Shown here piece after piece: positions 9,394-17,366 of a DNA stretch of 64,000 nucleotides. The notes below the pieces were generated by a model, which was not told where the DNA came from, made no database searches, and saw only the letters and a program-made list of their open reading frames with translations. Positions within the stretch are counted from its first letter, which is position 1, and every line of letters begins with the position of its first letter. Source of the stretch: Flavobacteriales bacterium UBA4422 (GTDB taxonomy: Bacteria > Bacteroidota > Bacteroidia > Flavobacteriales_G > Salibacteraceae); NCBI GenBank assembly GCA_002389645.1, contig DGQE01000036.1, positions 1-64,000 of the forward strand. Direction: 5' to 3'. Made by a program: the position numbers and the translations under genes.

Positions 9394-10275
9394 ATGAGTG
9401 TACTAGTAAATAAAAATTCGAAAGTGATCGTTCAAGGATTCACTGGAAGCGAAGGAACTTTTCATGCCGGTCAAATGATTGAGTATGGAACCAATGTGGT
9501 TGGTGGAGTCACTCCAAATAAAGGTGGGCAAACGCACCTTGATCGTCCAGTGTTCAATACTGTAGCTGATGCGGTCAAAACTACTGGCGCTGATGTGTCA
9601 ATCATTTTCGTGCCACCAGCATTTGCTGCTGACGCAATTATGGAAGCTGCTGAGGCAGGAATTAAAGTGATTGTTGCAATAACTGAGGGAATTCCAGTAA
9701 ATGATATGGTGAAGGTGAAGTCATATATCTCTAATAGAGATTGCACGTTGATCGGGCCGAATTGTCCAGGAGTAATTACTCCAGGAGAAGCGAAGGTTGG
9801 TATCATGCCAGGTTTCGTATTCAAGAAAGGAAACATTGGTATTGTTTCAAAGTCTGGAACATTGACCTATGAAGCAGCTGACCAAGTGGTGAAGGTCGGA
9901 ATGGGTATTTCTTCTGCTATCGGTATAGGAGGAGACCCAATCATTGGAACAACAACAAAGCAAGCGGTTGAGCTTTTCATGAATGATCCTGAAACTGCAG
10001 GCATCGTTATGATAGGCGAGATTGGAGGAAACCTAGAAGCAGAAGCAGCCAATTGGATTAAAGACAATGGAAACAAAAAGCCAGTTGTAGGATTCATCGC
10101 GGGACAAACTGCTCCTAAAGGACGAACAATGGGTCACGCAGGTGCTATTGTTGGTGGTGAAGAAGATACTGCAGCTGCCAAAATGCGCATCTTAGCTGAA
10201 TGTGGAATTCACGTTGTTGAAACTCCAGCTACCATCGGTAAAGTAATGGCCAAAGTAATGGGAGTATCAGCTTAA
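9394..10275 (+). CDS. sucD: Succinyl-CoA ligase (ADP-forming) subunit alpha
   Basis: SucD forms the CoA-binding, phosphohistidine-bearing subunit that converts succinyl-CoA to succinate in the TCA cycle. The chosen start gives 293 residues, the usual length, beginning MSVLVNK. A longer in-frame start at 9328 lies upstream of the promoter and adds residues the family lacks. Visible features: the Rossmann CoA-binding N-domain with the QGFTGSEGTFH motif, a GPNCPGVITPGE block, and the phosphorylated His in MGHAGAIVGG near the C-terminus. The beta subunit (sucC) is not adjacent, unlike the enterobacterial sucCD operon. A terminator follows directly, so the gene is probably monocistronic. Confidence 0.97.
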   Translation: MSVLVNKNSKVIVQGFTGSEGTFHAGQMIEYGTNVVGGVTPNKGGQTHLDRPVFNTVADAVKTTGADVSIIFVPPAFAADAIMEAAEAGIKVIVAITEGIPVNDMVKVKSYISNRDCTLIGPNCPGVITPGEAKVGIMPGFVFKKGNIGIVSKSGTLTYEAADQVVKVGMGISSAIGIGGDPIIGTTTKQAVELFMNDPETAGIVMIGEIGGNLEAEAANWIKDNGNKKPVVGFIAGQTAPKGRTMGHAGAIVGGEEDTAAAKMRILAECGIHVVETPATIGKVMAKVMGVSA

Positions 10276-10295
10276 GCTTAGACCTTAATATTATT

Positions 10296-10324
10296 AAAGC
10301 CTCGCATTTTGTGGGGCTTTTTTT
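10296..10324 (+). terminator. Rho-independent terminator of sucD
   Basis: AAAGCCTCGC / GTGGGGCTTT stem with two wobble pairs, a 5-nt loop and a T-run, 20 bp after the stop codon. Confidence 0.85.
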
Positions 10325-10442
10325 GTGCAAATAAGTCCCAACTCTTAAATTCTGCATATTTTGATGCACTGAAACAAACGGATTTGGAAACACTGCTCTC
10401 TTATATACGATCATACACATTATAGCCGGAGGCACCTCTTTA

Positions 10443-11033
10443 TTGACAGGAATAGTGGCGCTTTCTATAGCATCTAAACCACAATTGCACCGCAAGATTG
10501 GAAAAGTGTTTTTTTATGGGATGTTTATCGTGTTTATCACTGCACTGATCATGGGTTTGAAAGGCTCATTGATGTTCCTATTATGTATTGCAATTCTTTC
10601 TTTCTTCAGTACATTACATGGTGTCAGGTCGCTGCAGTTTTTCAAAGGAAAACAACCTGGTTTGATCGATTGGTTGTCAGCGGGAGCATTGAGCTTGGCT
10701 GGCGCCTATCTTTTTATCAAAGGTGTATTAGCCAGTATTACTAAGCTCAATCCTAGCGTGATTTTATTCATCGTTTTTGGAGCTTTGATGCTCGTGCTGT
10801 CATTTGGAGCATTTCGAAGACTGAGAAAGTTAGAACCAAGAGACTTTAAATGGTTTAGATCGCACCGTGCAAATATGGGAGCCGCACTCATTGCCACCAT
10901 GACAGCATTTTCGGTTACGGCATTACAATTCCTTCCACCTTTGGTTGGATGGCTATGGCCAACAATCATTTTTGCACCATTGCTGTCATTGATGATTCGA
11001 AGAACAGATATGAAAATGGGGATGAGGATGTAG
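10443..11033 (+). CDS. DUF2306-like multi-pass membrane protein, start unresolved
   Basis: 196 residues with five or six predicted transmembrane segments and the conserved-looking LHRKIGKVFF loop, as in DUF2306-type proteins of unknown function. The annotated start is a TTG preceded 10 nt upstream by GGAGG, which is unusual because Shine-Dalgarno sites are rare in this phylum. The same frame stays open upstream to a stop at 10362 and encodes HIIAGG directly before the TTG, a stretch that looks like the family's own first helix. No ATG, GTG or TTG exists in that extension. A frameshift, a rare start codon or a sequence error are all possible. No neighbour suggests a function. Confidence 0.55.
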   Translation: MTGIVALSIASKPQLHRKIGKVFFYGMFIVFITALIMGLKGSLMFLLCIAILSFFSTLHGVRSLQFFKGKQPGLIDWLSAGALSLAGAYLFIKGVLASITKLNPSVILFIVFGALMLVLSFGAFRRLRKLEPRDFKWFRSHRANMGAALIATMTAFSVTALQFLPPLVGWLWPTIIFAPLLSLMIRRTDMKMGMRM

Positions 11034-11162
11034 TATTAGATCTGCTACATTTCCGCTAGGATTGAATTAATGATTATACAGTCTAAGCTGTTGGCAATTC
11101 TATTGATGAATGGTCAATTTCCTTTGAAGTATTTACTTTATTTGAACATCAATTGAAAAAGC

Positions 11163-11909
11163 ATGAAACTACTCGAGAATAAAGTATCCATCATTACAGG
11201 TGCAACCAGAGGAATTGGAAAAGGAGTTGCTGAATTATTTGCTGATCAAGGATCGCATATCATATTTACGTATGTGTCGTCCGATGAAAAGGCAAGAGAA
11301 CTAGAAGCTGAATTGCAAGCCAAAGGAGTAAAGGCCAAAGGCTATAAATTCAATGTGGCCGACTTTACAGCATGCGAAGAAATGGCCAATGATGTGGTAA
11401 AAGAATTTGGCAGCATCGATGTAGTAGTGAACAATGCTGGAATCACTCGTGATAATTTATTGATGCGAATGAGCGAAGAGCAGTGGGATGAGGTGATCAA
11501 TACCAACTTAAAGTCTATTTTCAATATGACCAAAGCTGTGCAGCGCACAATGCTCAAGCAGCGCAAAGGTTCTATCGTTAATATGAGTTCTGTAGTAGGA
11601 GTTAAAGGAAATGCTGGTCAGGCTAATTATGCAGCTTCAAAAGCTGGTTTGTTAGGATTTACAAAATCGGTAGCTCTAGAGCTTGGTTCAAGAAACATCC
11701 GATGCAATGCCATTGCACCTGGTTTTATTGAAACGGAGATGACAGGAGCTTTGGATGAAGCAACTGTGCAAGGTTGGAGAGATGCTATTCCATTAAAAAG
11801 AGGTGGTACAACAGAAGATGTTGCAAACCTTGCATTATTCTTGGCCAGCGATATGTCGGCTTACATTACAGGACAAACAATAAACGTTGACGGTGGCATG
11901 CTTACCTAA
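11163..11909 (+). CDS. fabG: 3-oxoacyl-[acyl-carrier-protein] reductase
   Basis: FabG carries out the NADPH-dependent reduction of 3-oxoacyl-ACP in fatty-acid elongation. The 248-residue product is a classical short-chain dehydrogenase: cofactor motif TGATRGIG (12-19), NNAG (90-93), catalytic Ser at about 142-143, Tyr156 and Lys160 in YAASK, then the IAPGFIETEMT block and a C-terminal GQTINVDGGM close to the FabG consensus. The closeness of these motifs favours FabG over a generic SDR, although no other fab gene is adjacent. The next gene begins 28 bp downstream and may be cotranscribed. Confidence 0.92.
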   Translation: MKLLENKVSIITGATRGIGKGVAELFADQGSHIIFTYVSSDEKARELEAELQAKGVKAKGYKFNVADFTACEEMANDVVKEFGSIDVVVNNAGITRDNLLMRMSEEQWDEVINTNLKSIFNMTKAVQRTMLKQRKGSIVNMSSVVGVKGNAGQANYAASKAGLLGFTKSVALELGSRNIRCNAIAPGFIETEMTGALDEATVQGWRDAIPLKRGGTTEDVANLALFLASDMSAYITGQTINVDGGMLT

Positions 11910-11936
11910 TATCTTCGCAAAAGATTCTAGGTAAAC

Positions 11937-13997
11937 TTGGCTATATCATTTGAACTTTCTTGGACGTGGTTATTGCTAATGATTCCATTGGCAGTGGTTG
12001 TGGTTTGGTGGCTTTATTTCTATAAAAGTCGCCAAGAAGAGTGGTCAGAACGACTGAAAACTATTTTAGCAGGAATGCGTTTAACGGCCTTCATCATCAT
12101 TGCTGTGCTATTGTTGAGGCCCTTTCTGATTCAAATTATTGAAGAAGAAGAAAAACCGCGACTTGTTATTTATACCGACCAATCTGCTTCTATTTCTGAA
12201 AGTGATAAAGCCGAAGTCTCTGGGTTTGTTGATAGAGCTAAGACAGAACTTAAAGATAAATACAAAGTAGAATCATTTCCATTTGCATCGGAGGTGAATA
12301 CTTCCGATGATTCAACAAAGTTTGACCCATTGTTTACCGATTTAGGAGGTGCGATGAATTCTGTTAATGACGATTTCTATGGCGAAAATATTGGGGCTGT
12401 TGTAATCGCTTCTGATGGTATTCAGAACAAGGGTTTAGACCCTCGCTACGTTTCATTAAGCAGCGATGCGCGGGTTTTCGCTATTGCCTTGGGAGATACA
12501 AGTGTGCGTGCAGATATTGAACTTTCTCAAGTGCTGAGTAATCGATTGGCATTCCTCAACAATGACATCGAGATAAAGAGCCGTGTTTTGGCTTATAAGT
12601 TGAAAGGAAAGGCAACTATCGTCCACTTGCTTAAAGATGGAAAAGAGATTGATACCAAGAAACTCACCATTGATGAAGATGATAATAGTGTAGAACTCAA
12701 CTTCATCACACAAACGCAATCCATTGGCTTGAACAAGTACTCCATTGCCATTGATATAATTGAAGGCGAAGTGAATGAACTCAATAATTCGAGTGACATT
12801 TATGTGGATGTGCTAGATAATCGAACCAAAGTGAAAATATTGGCTCATGCTCCGCATCCTGACATAGCCGCCATGAAAAAATCTATCGAGCAAAGCGATC
12901 AGTATGAAGTAGAAGTAGTGTTGTTGGATGAATGGGATCAGAAAATTAAAACAGCCGATTTATATATCTTTCATGGATTGCCTTCAGATGGCAATGACCT
13001 CAATAAAATAAAGCCCATATTGAAAGAAGGTGTGCAAACGCTATCTGTGGTTACTAATGGAGTGAGCATTCGCCATTTTAATCAACTCGGACTCGGATTC
13101 ACTATAGAAGCAGCAAGAAATAAGTCTGATGAGGTGACGGGAAGCATTAACGAGCAATTCAATCTATTTAACCTTGAAAAGAACAACGACCTAAAGCGTT
13201 TTCCGCCTCTATTGGCTCCGTTTGGTAATTATATTATCAATTCTAGTCACCAAGTGGCACTGTTTCAAAAAGTTGGAAACATAGAAACTCAAAACCCTTT
13301 GCTGCTATTTACTGAGCAGGATGGGTTAAAAAATGGTGCTTTGCTTAGCGAAGGCTGGTGGCGCTGGCGCATGTTTGAAGCGAGCATTTCAAATGATCAT
13401 TGGGTTGATATGGTGTTTCAAAAGGCAGTTCAATACTTAGCCATCAAGCAAAAAAGAACGAGGATTAATGTTTCGGCACCACGCCAATTGCAAGAAAGAC
13501 AAGAGGTGGTTTTCAATGCAGAATATTATAACGAGTCGTTTGAACTGAGCAATGAACCACCAATGGAACTCAGTGTAACTGATTCTTCTGGAAATACAAT
13601 TGATTACCGCTTTAAGAATAATTCGAATGCGTACCGGACATCATTAGGTGCGCTTCCCCCGGGCTCGTATGACTGGAAGGCATCTGTTTCTTTGAATGGA
13701 GAGACTTTTGAGGAAAAAGGAACATTCACGGTGAAGGAGAATAGGTCAGAGTTTGTGAATTTGGTGGCGAATCACGCGTTATTAAATGACTTGTCTAAAA
13801 AGAAAGGCGGGGCGTTATTTCAAAAAGAAGAAAGCGAAGCACTAATTCAGTCCTTGAAGACACTAGAAAGTGCTAAGCCAATAATCAGATCATCAAAGTC
13901 ATGGACAAGCTTGATTGAATGGAAACTGATTCTCTTCATCATTGTTATAATGCTTTCAATTGAATGGTTTTTTAGAAAATACACAGGTTATGTCTAG
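11937..13997 (+). CDS. VWA-like membrane protein (BatA/B-type architecture)
   Basis: 686 residues. Two N-terminal transmembrane helices (about 8-27 and 44-63), a central domain opening with VIYTDQSASIS and ending each predicted strand like a von Willebrand factor A fold (a degenerate MIDAS D-x-S-x-S is visible), a large extracytoplasmic region, and one C-terminal helix (about 660-678) followed by a basic tail. Architecture matches membrane VWA proteins of Bacteroidota whose role is poorly known. The start is TTG; an in-frame TAG just upstream excludes a longer form. It heads a run of four overlapping genes ending at 16780. Confidence 0.7.
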   Translation: MAISFELSWTWLLLMIPLAVVVVWWLYFYKSRQEEWSERLKTILAGMRLTAFIIIAVLLLRPFLIQIIEEEEKPRLVIYTDQSASISESDKAEVSGFVDRAKTELKDKYKVESFPFASEVNTSDDSTKFDPLFTDLGGAMNSVNDDFYGENIGAVVIASDGIQNKGLDPRYVSLSSDARVFAIALGDTSVRADIELSQVLSNRLAFLNNDIEIKSRVLAYKLKGKATIVHLLKDGKEIDTKKLTIDEDDNSVELNFITQTQSIGLNKYSIAIDIIEGEVNELNNSSDIYVDVLDNRTKVKILAHAPHPDIAAMKKSIEQSDQYEVEVVLLDEWDQKIKTADLYIFHGLPSDGNDLNKIKPILKEGVQTLSVVTNGVSIRHFNQLGLGFTIEAARNKSDEVTGSINEQFNLFNLEKNNDLKRFPPLLAPFGNYIINSSHQVALFQKVGNIETQNPLLLFTEQDGLKNGALLSEGWWRWRMFEASISNDHWVDMVFQKAVQYLAIKQKRTRINVSAPRQLQERQEVVFNAEYYNESFELSNEPPMELSVTDSSGNTIDYRFKNNSNAYRTSLGALPPGSYDWKASVSLNGETFEEKGTFTVKENRSEFVNLVANHALLNDLSKKKGGALFQKEESEALIQSLKTLESAKPIIRSSKSWTSLIEWKLILFIIVIMLSIEWFFRKYTGYV

Positions 13998-14661
13998 AAT
14001 TTTCTCATTGATTGTGCTGTCGGTTTTTTTGGTTTCGTGTAATTCAACGCGGGTTGTGAAAACCTTAGATAAAGGTGAACAGCAAATAACAGGTTCATTT
14101 GGTGGGCCAGCTATTATTTTTAGTGGTGCTCCAATGCCAATTCCATTATCATCAGTGGGCTACGCCATTGGTTTGGATACGGGATTGACGTTTGCAGGAG
14201 GTCTCAACACCACTTCATTGTTATTTGGCAATGCCCAATTGGATCTTACTTTGGGGATCAATGCTTTTACATCGGAGAATGAAAAGTTTGGCCTTACCGT
14301 TTCTCCCGGAGTAAATCTTTTTTACGGATTTAACGGAGGCGATTTTAGTATTTATCCTCAATTAGAAGGTATCTTTTGGAAAGAGTATGGAGAAAAGAAT
14401 AACCTATTTTTTGGTGGTTTAGGAACTTGGGTTGAGCTAGACCGAGAAAAGGCTTATGGCGAAGTACAAAAGCATGAGCTCATGCCTTACATCTCTTTAG
14501 GGCATCAGTTTACTGGAAAGAAATGGAACTTTCAATTAGAAGCGCGATATATTGGCTTTACTTATCCCAACGATAACATAGTTGTAGATTATTTAGGTCC
14601 TTTCAGCACAGGTACTTCAGGCCTATACTTTGGTGTAACTCGAAAATTTGGCAAGCAATGA
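13990..14661 (+). CDS. Outer-membrane-type lipoprotein, unknown function
   Basis: 223 residues from the ATG at 13990. This start places a signal peptide ending in lipobox LVSC at the N-terminus and overlaps the preceding stop by 8 bp; an earlier in-frame ATG at 13960 would bury the signal. The mature part is Gly- and aromatic-rich with alternating strands (for example NLFFGGLGTW, GTSGLYFGVT), suggesting a small beta-barrel or barrel-like outer-membrane lipoprotein. I do not recognise a family. Its stop overlaps the next ATG by 4 bp, so it is translationally coupled. Confidence 0.7.
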   Translation: MSRIFSLIVLSVFLVSCNSTRVVKTLDKGEQQITGSFGGPAIIFSGAPMPIPLSSVGYAIGLDTGLTFAGGLNTTSLLFGNAQLDLTLGINAFTSENEKFGLTVSPGVNLFYGFNGGDFSIYPQLEGIFWKEYGEKNNLFFGGLGTWVELDREKAYGEVQKHELMPYISLGHQFTGKKWNFQLEARYIGFTYPNDNIVVDYLGPFSTGTSGLYFGVTRKFGKQ

Positions 14662-15551
14662 AGAAATTGATTCTACTCATAGTCATTGGTTTTGTCTCTA
14701 GCAGCTGCTTGCGCATGGATAGCTTTCTTTACAATCCTGATGACAGTATTTCGGAGTATTTATTAGATGATTTTAAAGGTGAAACGGAAATAGATTTAGA
14801 TCCTTCTTACGCTTTACCAGAAAGCACTCAACATGTGTTCACCTTGACAAGCGATGTTGATGGCGATTTGGCTTCCATATATGCAGTTTATGTAGGTGAT
14901 ATTTCCAGCATTGCCACAGACACTGTTATCCTTTATTTACATGGAAATGCTGGGCATTTAGATTACTACTGGCCACGGATAAAGCTTTTGGCAAATGTTG
15001 GCGAAAAGAACAGGTTTGGCGTTTTAGCAATAGATTATCGCGGTTACGGCTTGTCTGAAGGAACACCAAGTGAAGAAGCCTTGTATGCAGACTCAGATGC
15101 AGCATTAAAATGGTTGAAGGAAAATGGGTTGACTGATGACCGATTGATTATTTATGGCTTTAGCATGGGCACAGCACCCGCAACCGAACTTGCCGCAAAC
15201 GCTAGAACCATGCAGCCATCTAAATTAATGCTAGAAGCTCCATTTGCTTCGGATGAAGTGATGGTTCAAGACGCAAGCGGATTATCATTACCAGGATCGT
15301 TCTTTACAAATTTAGAGATCAATAACGCTGAAGAGATAGCTAAAGTAAATGAGCCTTTCTTTTGGATTCACGGTACAGCGGATAGCTTTTTAAGTATTGA
15401 AACGCATGGTGAAGTAGTTTATAAAAACTATAATGGCTCTTATTCTGTTGCTCACAGAGTGCAAGGTGGAGAGCATAGAGATGTACCAGCAATAATGGGC
15501 TATAAATCATATTCAGATGTTGTTCTTGAATTTATCGAATACGCGCCATGA
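14658..15551 (+). CDS. Alpha/beta hydrolase lipoprotein
   Basis: 297 residues. A short signal ends in VSSSC, an acceptable lipoprotein-type Cys. The hydrolase fold is clear: oxyanion strand LHGNAGHLD, nucleophile elbow GFSMGT, an acidic residue in WIHGTADSF, and the terminal His in GGEHRD. The layout resembles BAAT/ABHD-type serine hydrolases; the substrate is unknown. ATGA overlaps on both sides (preceding stop, following start) place it firmly in the four-gene unit, next to a membrane protease, which suggests envelope maintenance. That role is inference. Confidence 0.85.
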   Translation: MKKLILLIVIGFVSSSCLRMDSFLYNPDDSISEYLLDDFKGETEIDLDPSYALPESTQHVFTLTSDVDGDLASIYAVYVGDISSIATDTVILYLHGNAGHLDYYWPRIKLLANVGEKNRFGVLAIDYRGYGLSEGTPSEEALYADSDAALKWLKENGLTDDRLIIYGFSMGTAPATELAANARTMQPSKLMLEAPFASDEVMVQDASGLSLPGSFFTNLEINNAEEIAKVNEPFFWIHGTADSFLSIETHGEVVYKNYNGSYSVAHRVQGGEHRDVPAIMGYKSYSDVVLEFIEYAP

Positions 15552-16780
15552 CACAATTCATTTACATTACGATTATTGCTATTACAGCAATAGACTTTGT
15601 GTTTGAGAAATTTCTCGATTACCTCAATGATAAAGCGAAATCTCCCGATATGCCTCCAGAGGCTGAAGGTATTTATGATGCTGAGCGCTATTCCAAATGG
15701 TTGGCATATGATAAAGCCAATGGCAGAGTAGGAGTCATAAGTTCTTCCATTAGTATTTTGCTTTCTCTTGCCATGCTGATTTTTGGCGGATTTGGTTGGT
15801 TGGATATTCAGTTAAGGGAAATTACAGAACAACCTGTGCTATTGGCGCTCCTTTATTTTGCTGTAATTGGCTTTGCTTCAAGCCTTATATCGCTTCCATT
15901 CAGTTTGTACAGCACGTTCGTTATTGAAGAGAAGTTTGGATTCAATAAAACTACGATTAAGACTTTCATCTTGGATATGTTTAAGGGTGCAGCATTAGCA
16001 ATCATTATCGGTGGGCCATTGGGTGGGTTAATCGTTTGGTTGTTTTATGAACTTGGTGATGTTTTCTGGATTGTAGCATGGATAATAATGACGGCTTTCA
16101 GTGTGTTCATGACCATGTTTGCAGCTACTTTGATCATGCCTATTTTCAATAAGTTTACGCCATTGGAGGAAGGTGAATTGAGAACAGCCATTGAGACTTA
16201 TTGCGAAAAGGCTGGCTTTAAGTTGAATCGACTTTTTGTGATGGACGGATCTAAGAGAAGTGCGAAGTCAAATGCGTTTTTTAGTGGACTTGGACCCAAG
16301 AAAACAATAGCACTTTACGATACACTAATCGAGCAGCAAAGTACAGAGGAAATAGTGGCTGTATTGGCGCATGAAATTGGACACTACAAAAAGCAGCACA
16401 CAAGGCAGTCGTTGGTGCTCAGTATTTTACAAACAGGCGCAATGCTATTTTTATTAGGCGTGTTCTTGAGAAGGCCTGAGTTTTCACTTGCCTTGGGAGC
16501 GAATGAAATGAGCTTTCATGTTGGCATCATTGCTTTCGGCATTATCTTTTCACCCATTAGTACCTTGATTGGTATTGGCATGAATATTCTTAGTAGAAAA
16601 AATGAATTTGAAGCTGATGCTTATGCGCGAGACACATTTGCCGGAGAACCCTTAGCTTCAGCATTGAAGAAGCTTACAGCAGAGAATTTAGGTAACCTAA
16701 AACCGCATCCTGCTTACGTGTTTGTTCATTATTCGCACCCTCCTGTGTTGAAGCGATTAGAAAGGCTCGTGAAATCGTAG
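15548..16780 (+). CDS. M48 family membrane metalloprotease (Ste24/CAAX protease 1-like)
   Basis: 410 residues with several transmembrane helices. Zinc ligands lie in HEIGH (275-279), and a downstream NEFEADAYA motif supplies the third ligand, as in Ste24/HtpX zinc proteases. The N-terminal M48 extension with SLPFSLYSTFVIEEKFG is the typical Ste24 (peptidase_M48_N) signature, which separates it from HtpX. In bacteria the substrates are usually unknown membrane or lipidated proteins. It is the last gene of the overlapping unit that starts at 11937; its upstream partners are two lipoproteins. Confidence 0.93.
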   Translation: MTQFIYITIIAITAIDFVFEKFLDYLNDKAKSPDMPPEAEGIYDAERYSKWLAYDKANGRVGVISSSISILLSLAMLIFGGFGWLDIQLREITEQPVLLALLYFAVIGFASSLISLPFSLYSTFVIEEKFGFNKTTIKTFILDMFKGAALAIIIGGPLGGLIVWLFYELGDVFWIVAWIIMTAFSVFMTMFAATLIMPIFNKFTPLEEGELRTAIETYCEKAGFKLNRLFVMDGSKRSAKSNAFFSGLGPKKTIALYDTLIEQQSTEEIVAVLAHEIGHYKKQHTRQSLVLSILQTGAMLFLLGVFLRRPEFSLALGANEMSFHVGIIAFGIIFSPISTLIGIGMNILSRKNEFEADAYARDTFAGEPLASALKKLTAENLGNLKPHPAYVFVHYSHPPVLKRLERLVKS

Positions 16781-16782
16781 GT

Positions 16783-17155
16783 TTAGACATGTTGGTCAAT
16801 TAGAATGATATTTCCATCAGGATCAGAAAACATAAAACTTGCCGGACCATCGCTGTTTTCATCCGCTTCACTTTGAAAAGAGATTCCTTGGGCTTTAAGA
16901 TCCTTTTGAATGGTGCGCACCATCATCAAAATTCGAAAGGGTATTTGCCTCTGAATCCCAACCTGGATTGAATGTCAATATGTTGCTTTCAAACATTCCT
17001 TGAAAGAGTCCGATTAACGTTTGTTCATTTTTCATGATCAAATAATTCATTTCTAAGTTTCCTCCAAAAACAGTAAACTCTAATGATTTATAAAACGTTT
17101 TGGACGCGTTAATGTCTTTTACAGCAAGACTTACAGAGAAAGCTCCTAATTTCAT
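16783..17155 (-). pseudogene. VOC-family (glyoxalase-like) protein, frameshifted
   Basis: The first 86 codons, starting MKLGAFSVSLAV at 17155, encode a vicinal-oxygen-chelate fold up to LSNFDDG. The frame then runs into a stop at 16895-16897. Removing one base near 16920 (a GG on the minus strand) restores VRTIQKDLKAQGISF and continues through GPASFMFSDPDGN to a normal ending at 16783. So the gene is a complete VOC protein of about 123 residues split by a +1 shift. Either a recent null mutation or a sequencing error. The 3' end lies only 3 bp from the convergent protease gene. Confidence 0.8.
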
Positions 17156-17267
17156 AAGTATATATTTTGTTGAGTTGAGAGACTGAAAAGTACCCAATAA
17201 ATGATTCAGCTGAAAAATACTTGAAAAATATCTGATGCTCAGACTTTTAATTCAAATTAAGAACTCT

Positions 17268-17275
17268 TACATTTG
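17268..17275 (+). promoter_or_regulatory. rpsA promoter -7 box
   Basis: TACATTTG, an exact TAnnTTTG, about 90 bp before the rpsA ATG. It leaves a leader of roughly 85 nt, long for this window, which could host S1 autoregulation. No specific structure was identified. Confidence 0.5.
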
Positions 17276-17366
17276 CGCCCCTTTAAAAATGAGGTTTGCC
17301 AATAATCCTATTTAATAATAATTCTCTTATCTGCATTGGTTTGGATGAGATACAAATGAAAGCCAC

